64,000 nucleotides of DNA, taken from NCBI GenBank assembly GCA_016709335.1, contig JADJNC010000067.1:124001-188000 (forward strand), written 5' to 3'. The position numbers were made by a program, and so were the translations under genes. Positions 16,395 through 27,413 of this stretch are shown here, in pieces. Below the pieces are notes generated by a model that saw nothing but the letters and a program-made list of their open reading frames with translations, did not search any database and had not been told where the DNA came from. This DNA comes from Candidatus Propionivibrio dominans. Its GTDB lineage: Bacteria > Pseudomonadota > Gammaproteobacteria > Burkholderiales > Rhodocyclaceae. Within the stretch, counting starts at the first letter, position 1; the number at the start of each line of letters is the position of its first letter.

Positions 16395-18161
16395 TTGGCT
16401 CTGAAAATACTTGGACTATCCGGCGCGCTGACCCATGATCCCTCTGCCGCGCTGTATATCGACGGGAAACTGGCCGCAGCGGCCGAGGAAGAGCGCTTCG
16501 TGCGCGACAAGCACGCCAAGAACCGAATGCCTTACGAAGCAGCCAAGTTCTGTCTGGAATTTGCCGGCATCAAACCCGCTGACGTCGACGCGGTGGCCAT
16601 TCCCTTTGCGCCAATCAGCATTTTCGGTAAGGCGCGCTGGCACTACGCCAGGCGTTACCTGTACGCTCCGGATCGTGCGCTGGATGCCATTTTAGCCGGC
16701 AACCGTCGGTACTATCGCTACAGGAAGCGTATCGAATGGTGCCTCGTCCAACTAGGCTTCGATCTCAGGAAAATCGAGATCATTCCGGTTGAACACCATC
16801 TGGCACACGCCGCCAGCGCCTACCACTGCTCCGGCTTCAAGGAAAAGACCGCGATTCTCGGCATCGACGGCAAAGGCGAATATGCCACCACTTTCTTCGG
16901 CTACGGCGAGAACGGCAAGATTCACAAGATCAAGGAGTTTTTCGACCCGGACTCGCTCGGTGGACTTTACGGCGCAATTACCGAGTACCTCGGCTTCGAA
17001 ATGCTCGACGGCGAATACAAGGTCATGGGCATGGCGCCGTATGGTGACCCTACAAAGTATGACTTTTCGCGTCTGGCCAGATTCGAGAATGGCGAACTGA
17101 AAGTCAATACCGATTACGCCAACGTGATCGGCTTCCGGCGCTACAAGGAAGACGGCAAGGGCTACTACTTCTCACCAAAGCTGGTTGCATGGCTCGGACC
17201 CAGGCGCAGCGGCGATATCGCCGATGACCCCTACATCCACTACGCAGCGAGCATGCAGAAGCTGTTCGAGGATCTCGCGCTGCAGATGATTGACTACCAT
17301 CTCGGTGACATCCTGCGCGAAACCGGCCGGCTGGTTTTCTCCGGAGGCGGTGCGCTGAACGTCAAGCTCAACCAGAAGATCATCGCCCGCCCGGATGTGA
17401 AGGAACTCTTCGTCCAGCCGGCTTCCGGCGATTCGGGAACGGCAGTCGGCGCGGCGGCTTACGTTTCGGAACAGCGTGGCGTGCCGGTAGAGAAAATGGA
17501 ACACGTCTATCTCGGCCCGGCTTACAGCAACGAGGACGTGATTGCCGCCTGCGCCAGACACCCGGCCAGGCCGTCATGGCAAATGATCGATGCGGTTCCT
17601 GAACAGGTCGCCCGACTGCTCGTTGCAGGCCATCCGGTAGCGTGGTTCCACGGCCGCATGGAATTCGGCCCGCGCGCACTGGGCGGGCGTTCGATCCTCG
17701 GTTGCCCAAGTGCAGCCGGTGTCGCTGACCGCATCAACGAACAGATCAAGTTTCGCGAGCGTTGGCGCCCGTTCTGCCCGAGCATGATCGATAGTGTCGG
17801 GCCGAAGATGCTCGACAGCGAGCATCCCGCGCCCTTCATGACCTTCACCTTTGAAGTAGCCGAGGACTGGAAGAGCCGCGTTCCCGAAGTCGTGCACGAA
17901 GACGGCACCTCGCGCGCACAGGTTCTCGAGCGCAGGCATAACCCGCGCTACTATGACCTGATGCTCGAACTCGAAAAACTGACCGGCAATGGCGTCGTTC
18001 TCAACACCTCGCTCAATCGCCGTGGCGAAGCGATGATCTGCTCGCCAACCGACGCCTTGAACATGTTTTACGGGTCGGATCTGGAGTATCTGGTGATGGA
18101 GGATGTACTGGTGGTCAAGGATTCGCCAACACCAGACCGGATTGAAGGTGGTGCAAAATGA
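16395..18161 (+). CDS. Second carbamoyltransferase, NodU/TobZ family
   Basis: A 588-residue carbamoyltransferase with TTG as the likely start (LKILGLSGALTHDPSAAL follows). The motifs match the family: AEEERFVRDKHAKNRMP, HHLAHAASAYHCSG near residue 135, GIDGKGEYATTFFGYG near 156, SGGGALNVKLNQK, and FGPRALGGRSILGCP. It is clearly diverged from the 610-residue enzyme at 9221. No SxtJ or DUF5989 partner lies beside it; instead it follows an LPS kinase, which recalls carbamoylation of core heptose in Pseudomonas. The acceptor is inferred, not shown. Confidence 0.9.
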   Translation: MALKILGLSGALTHDPSAALYIDGKLAAAAEEERFVRDKHAKNRMPYEAAKFCLEFAGIKPADVDAVAIPFAPISIFGKARWHYARRYLYAPDRALDAILAGNRRYYRYRKRIEWCLVQLGFDLRKIEIIPVEHHLAHAASAYHCSGFKEKTAILGIDGKGEYATTFFGYGENGKIHKIKEFFDPDSLGGLYGAITEYLGFEMLDGEYKVMGMAPYGDPTKYDFSRLARFENGELKVNTDYANVIGFRRYKEDGKGYYFSPKLVAWLGPRRSGDIADDPYIHYAASMQKLFEDLALQMIDYHLGDILRETGRLVFSGGGALNVKLNQKIIARPDVKELFVQPASGDSGTAVGAAAYVSEQRGVPVEKMEHVYLGPAYSNEDVIAACARHPARPSWQMIDAVPEQVARLLVAGHPVAWFHGRMEFGPRALGGRSILGCPSAAGVADRINEQIKFRERWRPFCPSMIDSVGPKMLDSEHPAPFMTFTFEVAEDWKSRVPEVVHEDGTSRAQVLERRHNPRYYDLMLELEKLTGNGVVLNTSLNRRGEAMICSPTDALNMFYGSDLEYLVMEDVLVVKDSPTPDRIEGGAK

Positions 18162-18222
18162 ATGCCGGCAATATTACAGGCTATCACTCCACGGCACTGA
18201 ATCTGCTTGTTGTCTGATAGTC

Positions 18223-19149
18223 ATGATCAAACCGCAACTGGTCAGCATTGCCATCCCGACCTACAACCACGGAGCCTTCATCGAAGCCTGTCTGGCTTCC
18301 GTATGTGCACAGACCTACCCTGAGCTTGAGCTGATCCTGATTGATGATGGATCGCAAGACGACACCTTCGAGATTGCGCAGCGTTTTCTTGAACCCCATC
18401 GCCAGCGGTTTCGCCGTGTCGTACTCGAACGACAAGAGAACCAGGGTGTCAGCGCCAACTCCAATGCGTGCATTCAAGCCTGTCAAGGCGAATGGGTCCA
18501 TCTTCTCGGCTCGGACGATGTTCTCCACCCGAACAAGGTTGAACGCCTCCAGCAGTCGATTGAGGAGTGGAATTGTCCGGGTCTGGCGTTGGTACATGCC
18601 GATTGCAATTACATCGGCGAGGACGGCCGCATCATTACCCGCGCGAAGCAGAAATCACGGCCGGATCCGGGGCCGGACACCCAGGCTTACCGCTGGCTGT
18701 TTCTGGGTGAACACTATATATTCAATCCGACAATCGCCCTGCGCCGGGAGATCTTCATCGCGATCGGCGGATTTGATCGAACGCTGCCGCTGGAAGACCT
18801 TGACTGCTGGCTACGATTGGCTGTGCACCATGCCATTGCACGCGTGCCTGAGGTGCTGGCCAGCTACCGCAAACATCCTGGAAACAGTTCGCGCAGACGT
18901 CTGAAAATGCTTGCAGCACACTTCAATACCTACGCCAAGTTCTTGATCCAGCATCCCGGATTGATCAGTGACGAGGCGATAGGAAAGCATTTCCGCCGTA
19001 ACGTATGGCGCTTCTGGCGTCGAATCCGTAAGCAGAAGCCCTGGTTACTTCCAAGGGTAGTGGTTTCCATAATGAAAAGCCGCTGGCAAACCCCGGAAGC
19101 GGAGGATTATGCGCACTTTGGCACAACGCTTGACAAAGCCTCGGCCTGA
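18223..19149 (+). CDS. Family 2 glycosyltransferase
   Basis: A 308-residue GT-A enzyme from ATG 18223; an upstream extension in the same frame looks non-coding. It begins with LVSIAIPTYNHGAFIEACL, has ELILIDDGSQDDT near residue 35, the acidic LLGSDDVLHPNK near 90, and FDRTLPLEDLDCWLRL near 180. The C-terminus is basic. It is likely cytoplasmic and adds a sugar to the core or O-chain. It follows the second carbamoyltransferase by 61 bases. Confidence 0.88.
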   Translation: MIKPQLVSIAIPTYNHGAFIEACLASVCAQTYPELELILIDDGSQDDTFEIAQRFLEPHRQRFRRVVLERQENQGVSANSNACIQACQGEWVHLLGSDDVLHPNKVERLQQSIEEWNCPGLALVHADCNYIGEDGRIITRAKQKSRPDPGPDTQAYRWLFLGEHYIFNPTIALRREIFIAIGGFDRTLPLEDLDCWLRLAVHHAIARVPEVLASYRKHPGNSSRRRLKMLAAHFNTYAKFLIQHPGLISDEAIGKHFRRNVWRFWRRIRKQKPWLLPRVVVSIMKSRWQTPEAEDYAHFGTTLDKASA

Positions 19150-19213
19150 CACTGAACAGGTTCATCGTTCCGATAACTCGAATTGACTCACCCGACCCAG
19201 GAAGCACCGGACT

Positions 19214-20750
19214 ATGATTTTAATGCAGTTCGCCAAACGTATCACCCCGGTTCAAGCCGCCTTTGTCGGCAGTCTGCTGCTCTCGCTGGCCGCCATTTTG
19301 ACCAACCCCACACTAAATCGCGATGGTATTCTTTATGTCGAAACTGCACATAACTTTTTGCAGGGTGGTTTCGACGCAGCCCGCAAAACGTTCCAATGGC
19401 CTTTTTTCCCCATATTGATGGCCATTGTTTCAAAATTTACGGGAATCGGCCTGGAATGACCGGCCATCTCTTGAATGCACTGTTCATGGCCGGCACCTGC
19501 GCTTCCTGGTCGCAAGTGCACAGCGCCTGGTGCCGGAAGCAATCTGGCCAATCTGTCTGGTTGTCTTGGCGCTGCCAGGGCCCAATTATTACCGGAATGA
19601 GTTACTGCGCGAATACGGTTGCTGGTTCTTCATGATGCTTTCGTTCTGGCTCGCGCTCAGATGGTCAGAAAATCCTCGCTGGGGAAGTGCACTGATCGTG
19701 CAATTGGCCTTGGCGATCACTGCGCTGTTCCGGCCAGAAGCTCTGGTGTTCTTCACCGCTTTTGTCATGTGGCAATTGTTTGAGGCACCAAAAGAAAGCA
19801 AGTTACGCAGAGTCCTGATGATCGTGGGCATACCACTGGTTGTAGCGCTTTTGATGTTTGTATTGATAGGCATATTACGAGGCCTAGTGCGAGTTAACCC
19901 GGAAGGCTGGTCTGGCTATGTGATGTGGCACTTAGGCCAAGTCGCGTGGCACTTGAATCCAATACAAGAAAGACTTAATCATATTATTGACCTCTTGAAT
20001 CCGGCAACAAAGCAGGCACTTTTCAATGTAAAGGCACAAGCCCTGGCAGGGTCATTATTCATCCTGGCCAAGGATGGGGCAGGGACGATCCTGTTTCTTG
20101 GCTCACTCGCCATAATCCCGCTGAAATTCATCAAACAGTTGAGCCTGTTCATTTTCCCGTTTCTTTATCTGTTTCATGGCGGCCTCCTTCGCTCTGTTCT
20201 TTCGCGCGCGCCGCTTTTCGCCTGGGCGTTTCTGGCACACCTGCTCGTGTTGTCAGCCTACGTTATAGACTGGCAGTTTCTTTCTGGCCGGTATATTGCC
20301 GTTCTCAGTTTGCTGGCGGCGCCCTTCATCGGCTTCGGGTTCTGGGAACTTTCAAAACGTTTTCCACGCTGGAAACACGTCATGCTGCTCCTTTCGTTTG
20401 TGATCATGTTCAATAATGCCGTCTCATTCAGGAAAGGTCAGCCCTATTTCATTCGGGCCGGCGAGTGGCTTGCAAAAAACTCGTCTGAAAATTCCCGCAT
20501 CTACGTAGAAAGCCCGCGCACTGCCTACTATGCAGGCTGGCGACAAAGCCTGGTCAGCGACCCGCTAAACAGACCGGACAAGACCGGAGGAATGCCAATG
20601 GATAACTATGATTTTATTGTACTGGAAGTACCGCATTCGGATACTGAAATCGGACCATGGCTAACAAGAAACAAGCTTCGTGTGTTACAACGTTTCGAGA
20701 ACTCACGAAAAGACTCGGTCATTATAGCGACCAATGAATCAGCTCCCTGA
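19214..20750 (+). pseudogene. GT39/ArnT-like membrane glycosyltransferase with two one-base deletions
   Basis: The N-terminal part (from ATG 19214) reads LNRDGILYVETAHNFLQGG and WPFFPILMAIVSKFTGIGLE, typical of polyprenyl-phosphate-sugar transferases. The frame breaks near 19455 and again near 19502: MTGHLLNALFMAGTC lies in a second frame, then FLVASAQRLVPEAIWP in a third, which stays open to 20750 with many membrane segments and RNELLREYGCWFF. Each break fits loss of one base, giving a protein of about 512 residues if repaired. Two small deletions 45 bases apart could be real decay or sequence error. The function would be sugar transfer at the periplasmic face. Confidence 0.75.
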
Positions 20751-20786
20751 GAGCCACGGAAACAATTCACGAAATGCGAGTGCTTG

Positions 20787-21698
20787 ATGAGTCATCCTGA
20801 CATTTTGATCAGCATAGTCATCCCTTCCTACAACTATGCTTCGACGCTTAAGCGTGCCGTATCATCGGTCGTCAATCAACTGAATCACAGGCACGAATTG
20901 ATCGTCATTGATGATGGCTCGACTGATGAAACTCCGTCGCTCGTTGCTCACATCAAAGAAGAAATGCCTGCCCAGGTCCGCTTCATTCGCAAGGAAAATG
21001 GCGGGCCATCATCTGCCCGCAATCTTGGCATTCGTGAATCGCTTGGAACTTATCTTGTTTTCCTTGATGCCGACGATGAACTGAACCCATCCGCCCTGCA
21101 AGCGCTTGAACGCCACATCACCGATAATCCGGATTCCCGGTTCATCATCGGCGGACACATCGCCGTTTCTCCAGACGGAAAGCGGCGTGAACATATTCCC
21201 GATTTTCTGCCGGAAACTCCTGAGGAACGCTTGAGCGCCTATCTACTGGGCAAACGGATTTCGTTATGCAACGGCGCGTGCGCCATGCATCGCGAGATTT
21301 TTTCGCGGGCGGACTATCCGGAAAAATTCCGCAGTGCTGAAGATATTCCGGTGTTCGCCCAAGCCCTGGCCAGTCATTCATGCAGCATGCTGCCACAAGC
21401 ACTGGCCCTGATTCACAAGCATGCAGACAGTTTGCGGCATCAGTTCAGCCTCGCCAAAACCGGCGGCTTGCTTCTTGTCGACGAGGTATTTGCCGATCGA
21501 CGTTTGGGCCCGGAGTTCAAGCACCTGAAATCGCCCTACTTTGTCCAGCGCAGTCTTTCGCTTTTCCGAAGCGCCTATGTGGCAAAAGATTACACGTCAG
21601 CGAAGGAGTTCTTTCAAATCGCTCTCCAGCGGGACTGGCGAGTGTTGCTCAAATTGTCCTATACAAAAAAAGCCTTGCGCCTCTGGTTCAGGCAGTAG
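20787..21698 (+). CDS. Family 2 glycosyltransferase
   Basis: A 303-residue GT-A enzyme; ATG 20787 is preferred over the TTG just before it. It has ILISIVIPSYNYASTLKRAV, LIVIDDGSTDETP near residue 38, GPSSARNLGIRESLG near 73 and the metal motif VFLDADDELNPSAL near 90. The glycosyltransferase at 18223 has the same general plan. It is the last gene of the plus-strand run before a convergent sulfatase-fold gene. Confidence 0.88.
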   Translation: MSHPDILISIVIPSYNYASTLKRAVSSVVNQLNHRHELIVIDDGSTDETPSLVAHIKEEMPAQVRFIRKENGGPSSARNLGIRESLGTYLVFLDADDELNPSALQALERHITDNPDSRFIIGGHIAVSPDGKRREHIPDFLPETPEERLSAYLLGKRISLCNGACAMHREIFSRADYPEKFRSAEDIPVFAQALASHSCSMLPQALALIHKHADSLRHQFSLAKTGGLLLVDEVFADRRLGPEFKHLKSPYFVQRSLSLFRSAYVAKDYTSAKEFFQIALQRDWRVLLKLSYTKKALRLWFRQ

Positions 21699-21979
21699 CC
21701 TGGATCCTATCGATCACTTTCTGCCAGTTCCAGAAAAGACTCAACATCCCGCGACAGCAACTTCGGGACAAATCTTCCAATTTTCTGGTCATCCCAGCAA
21801 ACGAGAAAAATGCACCAATTTTCAGCGTAGCGATTTTGTTCCGGCTATGAACCCTAAAATGTCCGTACAAAGCCTTTTCTATCTCGTACTGAGGAATTTT
21901 TCCTTCAGGGTCAGCTCCATTCGCCCTTTTCTGCTGAAGAGTCCTTTCAGAAGCCTTCTCATGAACTATCGCCTCAAAA
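21699..21979. other. Convergent intergenic gap
   Basis: About 280 bases between two genes that end toward each other. No gene is recognised. I could not pick out a strong terminator hairpin. Confidence 0.4.
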
Positions 21980-23909
21980 TCAATTGCTCTTCTGCTTGCT
22001 GATATATCGTCCCAGTTCCTCCATCATGCCACCCAGATTCCTGGCTTTACGTGCGAAAAGCTCATCCTGCTCCTTCGCTGTCAGCTCCTTGTCATCCGCT
22101 CCGGTAACCAGGGGGTGCTGAGTCGCGACCACGGCAAGTGGCATGACGATCTTCACATCGTTATCGATATAGGCCGTGCTCGACCACTCAGCCAGCACGG
22201 CATGCTCTCTCACTTCATCGGATAGCAGGTTGATGCCCGTCGAGTAATCGCGTTTCGGGTTTTTAACTCCAAAGAGCGGCATCAGTGTCGGGATCACATC
22301 CATGTGGTTGCTCATTCCTTCATAGACTGAAGGTTTCATTCCCGGCACCCAGAGAACAAGCGGTGTATGTATTTGCTGATCGGTAAAGGCCGAGTTGTGT
22401 CCCCAGCGGCCATTTTCCATGAATTCTTCGCCATGATCGCCCAGTAAAAGGACAATCGTGCTGTCCAGAAGATCATTTTTCTTCAAATAATCGAATACCC
22501 TGCCAAACTGGCTGTCCAGATGATGCACCGAATTGATGTAGCGATTTTTGATGAGATGGATTTGGCTGGCCAGTTGTTCCCGAGTCAGGGTGAAGTAATT
22601 GATGTCGTCAGGATAAGGCGTGCGAATCACGCTTTCGGGTGGAAAATAATAACGGGCATGGGGTGATTCAAAGAACATGAAGGTAAAAAACGGCCTGTTC
22701 CTGTCTCGTGTTTCGATGAACTTGAGCAGGTTGCTTACGTTCTGCTGATCCTTTTTCCCAGCCCTGAGCCCCCCCGGGAATTTCGTGCAATTGTTCCGAG
22801 GGCACCTGGCTGAAGATGGTTGCGTCAAACTCCGGGTAGGAAAACTTGGCGCTCGTGAAGAAACTCATTTGATAATCCTGAGCCTTCAGCACATCAATGA
22901 CCGGAGCACCCTTACGTTCGGCCAGCATGGGAAACCAGTAGTTGCCTGGAATTCCGGTAAACATGGTGAACATGCCAACGCGGGTACCATTTCCGCCACT
23001 GAAGTTGCGCGTAAAACGCTTGGCATTTTGTGCAAAGGCCCAGGTGTTGGGCATGATTTCAGCATCCAGCGTATCGGCACGCCAGGATTCTGAAACCAGC
23101 CAGACCACATTGAAGGGCTTGGCGGGCTTTTCAACTTCCAGGGGATTAAGCGGGTAGTTCAGATGGCCTTTGGCCAACTGGTAGTCATTCTTTTTGCGAT
23201 CGACCTTGACTCCGAACTTGCTCAATAGTGATCGTGCCGTGATTCCCAGATAATAGGGTACCTTCTGTGTCAGCGAAGTGATGCTGGTTATGCCGGTCGC
23301 CGCACTGTAGGTATAAACCATGCGCTCACCAAGCGTGGTGATGGCGAACAGGATCAGAAGACTGGCAAAGAAGCGACTCGGCAGCCAGCGCGGCTCGCCG
23401 AATTTCCGATAGAAAAAAAGCGTCACGGCCAGCAGCACGGCCTGCAGCAGCAGGAACCCCAATGCAATGAAGGCAAAAGTGGCGTTTGAGGCATCGCTCG
23501 CGCCCAGCGATTCGAGTCCCCCCGGCGTGGATACCAGGTTGATCACGAAACTGTTTATGAAAATTCCGTAGAGCGTAAAAAGCTTGGCATTGGCGAAAAA
23601 AAACAGCGTGGTAATGCCGGTGCTGAGTATGGCCAATGGATAGAAAACCGCCTTGTGCCCGATCTCCCGCTCGCGGTGAACGAATTTCTCGACCAGCCAG
23701 GTAAGGAATAGCGCGGGAAGCAGGTAGATCAGTCCGTAGGTCAGCCAGACAGCGACCGCAAAGGCAAGCACCAGCGGGCCATCCCTGCTCGCTGAGGCAA
23801 AATCAATGCCGTCCCAGGTAATCGCCAGCAGTACCAGGTAAGTCAGCAGGAAAAAATAGGCAAGGACACGACGTAATTGGTGTACGGATAACAAAGGGGA
23901 TATCTCCAT
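21980..23909 (-). pseudogene. YejM-like sulfatase-fold inner-membrane protein, one frameshift
   Basis: ATG at 23909 opens a protein with five hydrophobic segments followed by a periplasmic alkaline-phosphatase-fold domain: WLVSESWRADTLDAEIMP (nucleophile region) and LLLGDHGEEFMENGRWGHNS (metal ligands). The layout matches YejM/LtaS-type proteins. The frame breaks at a run of seven C on the plus strand (22769-22775); with six the frame is continuous, giving about 640 residues. This looks like a homopolymer length error or a slippage site and not erosion, since both sides are well conserved. Relatives act on phosphoglycerol or phosphoethanolamine, or regulate LPS synthesis. Confidence 0.78.
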
Positions 23910-24277
23910 TAGATGCGGTTCGGGGTGTTCAATGCGCAAGATTCGATGCAAGGTAAACTCGCCGACCCTGCTTGCAAGCGCCTGCCCCGGAAAAGAGCTT
24001 GCGTAGTATACCCTTGCCCCTTGACAAACAAAATCCCGCTGGCCGATCTCGGTCAATAACCTGCGCTGCGCTTTATGGCCTTGCTTTCGATTGCGCTTGC
24101 TTGTCATTGCATCCGCAAGGGGATGCTAGCCATCGGCACTTTCAACTTCGCGGCATCCTTGCAGTGGGTGCAGTGGTTTCAAATGCAATCGCCATGCTGT
24201 CGTCAAGGAGCTGTCGTTGGCCTGCTGGGTGGCATGCTAAACTTCGCGATCAACTCTCCCTCAAGAACACGTTCACT
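23910..24277. other. Divergent intergenic region upstream of the sulfatase-fold gene and msbA
   Basis: About 370 bases that must hold promoters for both directions. The msbA frame is open upstream of its ATG to 23972, but the extra residues do not look like MsbA, so I keep them non-coding. No clear operator was seen. Confidence 0.4.
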
Positions 24278-26149
24278 ATGCGGCAATCCGGCACACGGCC
24301 TGTTTCCTCCCTGAAAGTCTACCTGCGGCTGCTGAACTATCTGCGGCCGATGATTGGCATGTTCGCCATCAGTCTGCTGGGCTTCATAGCTTTTGCCTCT
24401 TCACAGCCCTTGCTGGCCGCTATCCTCAAGTATTTTGTCGACGGACTGACCATGCCCTCCGGATCGACTTTCCACGACATTCCATTGCTGGGACGACTGG
24501 ATCTGGTCTATGGCGTACCGCTGATGTTGATTCTCATCGTCATCTGGCAAGGGATTGGCTCTTTTTTCGGAAACTACTATCTCGCCCGGGTTTCTCTCTA
24601 TCTGATTCATGACCTGCGACGCACGCTTTTTGAAAGCCTGTTGCGACTGCCCAATACCTATTTTGACCAGAACAATTCGGGACATCTGATTTCACGTATC
24701 ACCTACAACGTCACCATGGTCACTGGCGCAGCGACCGACGCGATCAAAGTGTTCGTCAGGGAAGGACTTTCGGTAATCTTCCTTTTCGGCTATCTGTTGT
24801 GGATGAACTGGAAGCTCACTTTGGTCATAGTCGCCATCCTGCCGGTTATCGGCGTGATGGCCGGCGCTGCCAGCCGTAAATTCCGCAAACAAAGCAGGAA
24901 AATCCAGTCCGCCATGGGTGACCTGACCCATATTGCCTCGGAAACCATTCAGGGCTATCGGGTCGTACGCAGCTTCGGCGGTGAGGATTACGAGTCCGAG
25001 CGTTTTCGCATTTCAAGCGAGGCAAACACCAGCAAACAGTTGCGTATGGCGAAAACCGGCGCAACGTTCACTCCAGCCCTGCAACTCGTCACATTCACCA
25101 CGATGGCCGTCTTGCTGCTCATTGTCCTGCTGTTGCGCGGCGACTCTTCAGCCGGCGATCTGGTCGCCTACATCACCGCCGCCGGGATGATACCCAAGCC
25201 GATCCGCCAGCTTTCCGAAATCAGCGCAACGATCCAGAAGGGGCTGGCCGGTGCCGAGAGTATTTTTGCACAACTGGACGAAACCCCCGAGCTTGATCAG
25301 GGCACGATGGAGCTTGATCGTGTTTCCGGCCGGCTCGAAGTACGTAATTTGTCTTTCAGCTACCTCGGCAGCAACCAGCAGGTTCTCGATGACCTCAGCT
25401 TTTCCATCGAGCCGGGGCAGATGGTTGCCCTGGTCGGGCGGTCCGGGAGTGGCAAATCAACCCTGTCCAGCCTGATTCCACGCTTTTACCAGCACACGCA
25501 TGGGCAGATCCTGATCGACGGGGTCGACGTCGAGGCGTACACCTTGCGCAATCTGCGCAGCCACATCGCGCTGGTAACCCAGCAAACATCCTTATTCAAC
25601 GACACGATCGCCAACAACATTGCCTACGGCGATCTGGCCGGCGTACCACGAGCCGCTATCGAAAAAGCGGCCGAAGCGGCTTATGCCCGTGAGTTCATTG
25701 ACAAGCTGCCGGATGGTTTCGATACCCTGGTCGGCGAAAATGGCGTTCTGCTCTCGGGTGGACAGCGACAGCGTCTGGCGATCGCCCGCGCCATCCTGAA
25801 AGACGCGCCTATCCTCATCCTCGACGAAGCGACATCGGCTCTGGATACCGAGTCCGAACGGCACATCCAGAAGGCACTTGACCACGTCATGTCCAACCGG
25901 ACAACGCTGGTCATCGCCCATCGATTGTCCACCATCGAGAAGGCGGATGTGATCATGGTGATGGAGCAGGGGCGTATTGTCGAACGCGGGACACACGCCG
26001 GTTTGCTGGCGGCTAACGGCCAGTACGCAAAATTGCATGCCATGCAGTTCAGTGAAGAGCTTGCAGCCGAAGGCAGCAGAGAACCCGAAACGGACCTGTC
26101 CTCAAGTCTTGAGCACGACAATAATTTTCGCCCGGACACGCCTGCGTAA
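24278..26149 (+). CDS. msbA: Lipid A export ATP-binding/permease protein MsbA
   Basis: A 623-residue half-transporter that flips core-lipid A across the inner membrane. The N-terminal six-helix domain is followed by an ABC domain with Walker A GRSGSGKSTLSS near residue 390, Q-loop VTQQTSLFND, signature LSGGQRQRLAIARA and Walker B ILILDEATSALD. ATG 24278 gives the usual MsbA opening (SLKVYLRLLNYLRPMIGMF). The C-terminal tail after YAKLHAMQF is about 30 residues longer than E. coli MsbA. A nucleotide-sugar epimerase follows 90 bases downstream. Confidence 0.93.
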   Translation: MRQSGTRPVSSLKVYLRLLNYLRPMIGMFAISLLGFIAFASSQPLLAAILKYFVDGLTMPSGSTFHDIPLLGRLDLVYGVPLMLILIVIWQGIGSFFGNYYLARVSLYLIHDLRRTLFESLLRLPNTYFDQNNSGHLISRITYNVTMVTGAATDAIKVFVREGLSVIFLFGYLLWMNWKLTLVIVAILPVIGVMAGAASRKFRKQSRKIQSAMGDLTHIASETIQGYRVVRSFGGEDYESERFRISSEANTSKQLRMAKTGATFTPALQLVTFTTMAVLLLIVLLLRGDSSAGDLVAYITAAGMIPKPIRQLSEISATIQKGLAGAESIFAQLDETPELDQGTMELDRVSGRLEVRNLSFSYLGSNQQVLDDLSFSIEPGQMVALVGRSGSGKSTLSSLIPRFYQHTHGQILIDGVDVEAYTLRNLRSHIALVTQQTSLFNDTIANNIAYGDLAGVPRAAIEKAAEAAYAREFIDKLPDGFDTLVGENGVLLSGGQRQRLAIARAILKDAPILILDEATSALDTESERHIQKALDHVMSNRTTLVIAHRLSTIEKADVIMVMEQGRIVERGTHAGLLAANGQYAKLHAMQFSEELAAEGSREPETDLSSSLEHDNNFRPDTPA

Positions 26150-26239
26150 TAAACCGATGATTTTTGACAGCCGCAACCCATACCAACCCGAGACCCTGCG
26201 CACGCAGTACCTCGATTGCTTTCCTGTTACTCGACGGAC

Positions 26240-27256
26240 ATGAAAATTCTTGTTACCGGCGCCGCCGGATTCATCGGACTGCATGTTTCCCGCCTGCTTC
26301 TGGAGCGCGGAGACGAGGTTGTGGGCATCGACAACCTCAACGACTACTACGACCCGGGGCTCAAGCTGGCGCGCCTGGAATGCCTGAAGAAATTTCCCAA
26401 CTTCCGCTTCGTGCGCATCGATATCGCCGATGCTGTCGCCCTCAGTGAGTTATTTACCGCCGAGAAAATCAGGCGGGTCATCCATCTTGCCGCACAGGCC
26501 GGCGTGCGTTATTCACTGCGCAATCCACAGGCCTACCTCCAGAGCAATCTGCTTGGTTTCGGCAATGTGCTCGAAGGGTGTCGGCAGCATGGCATCGAAC
26601 ATCTTGTGTATGCCAGCAGTTCGAGCGTCTACGGCGCCAATACCCGGATGCCGTTCTCGGTGCATGACGAAGTCAACCACCCGCTCAGCCTGTACGCGGC
26701 CACCAAGAAATCGAACGAGTTGATGGCCCACAGCTACAGTCACCTGTTCGGACTGCCGACCACCGGACTGCGCTACTTCACTGTCTACGGCCCCTGGGGA
26801 CGTCCGGACATGTCCCCCTGGCTCTTTACCAGCGCCATTCTTGAAGGTCGCCCAATTGACGTCTTCAACCACGGCAGGATGCAACGCGATTTCACCTACG
26901 TTGACGACATTGCCGAGGGCACGGTCAGAACCATGGATCGAATTGCCGCGGCCAACCCGGGCTTCGACAGCAGCAGGCCCGATCCCGGCAGCAGCCGGGC
27001 GCCCTACAGGGTATACAACATCGGCAACCACCAGCCCGTGGAATTGATGAGCTTCATCGAGACCATCGAGAAGGCGCTGGGCAAGGAGGCCAGGAAAAAT
27101 TTCCTGCCGATGCAGGCTGGCGACGTGCTATCCACCTGTGCCGATGTCGATGACCTGCGCAATGACGTTGGTTTCGCGCCGAAAACCCCGCTCAACCAGG
27201 GCATCGCGCGCTGGGTAGACTGGTTCCGTGAATACGCACACCGTACCGCAGTTTAA
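26240..27256 (+). CDS. NAD-dependent epimerase, UDP-glucuronate 4-epimerase type
   Basis: A 338-residue extended short-chain dehydrogenase/reductase. It has the NAD-binding [18 protein letters not shown], catalytic Ser in [16 protein letters not shown], and the catalytic Tyr/Lys pair in [18 protein letters not shown]. The segment [18 protein letters not shown] is typical of UDP-glucuronate epimerases (GalE-like enzymes differ here). It likely makes UDP-galacturonate, a donor for LPS core or capsule. ATG 26240 gives the standard [10 protein letters not shown] start. Confidence 0.9.
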   Translation: MKILVTGAAGFIGLHVSRLLLERGDEVVGIDNLNDYYDPGLKLARLECLKKFPNFRFVRIDIADAVALSELFTAEKIRRVIHLAAQAGVRYSLRNPQAYLQSNLLGFGNVLEGCRQHGIEHLVYASSSSVYGANTRMPFSVHDEVNHPLSLYAATKKSNELMAHSYSHLFGLPTTGLRYFTVYGPWGRPDMSPWLFTSAILEGRPIDVFNHGRMQRDFTYVDDIAEGTVRTMDRIAAANPGFDSSRPDPGSSRAPYRVYNIGNHQPVELMSFIETIEKALGKEARKNFLPMQAGDVLSTCADVDDLRNDVGFAPKTPLNQGIARWVDWFREYAHRTAV

Positions 27257-27413
27257 TGGCATTAACCTGTAAAAGACGCGCTGCGCCAGTTTTCAAGGCA
27301 CGTCGATACATGCCGTGTCCGCGACGCTCTGGCGTAGATACCCTCGCCATCTTTTTCTGCTCGTCGAGAAGTCGAATCGAACAAGCCTGACGCAAGACCT
27401 ATGACTCACTTAC

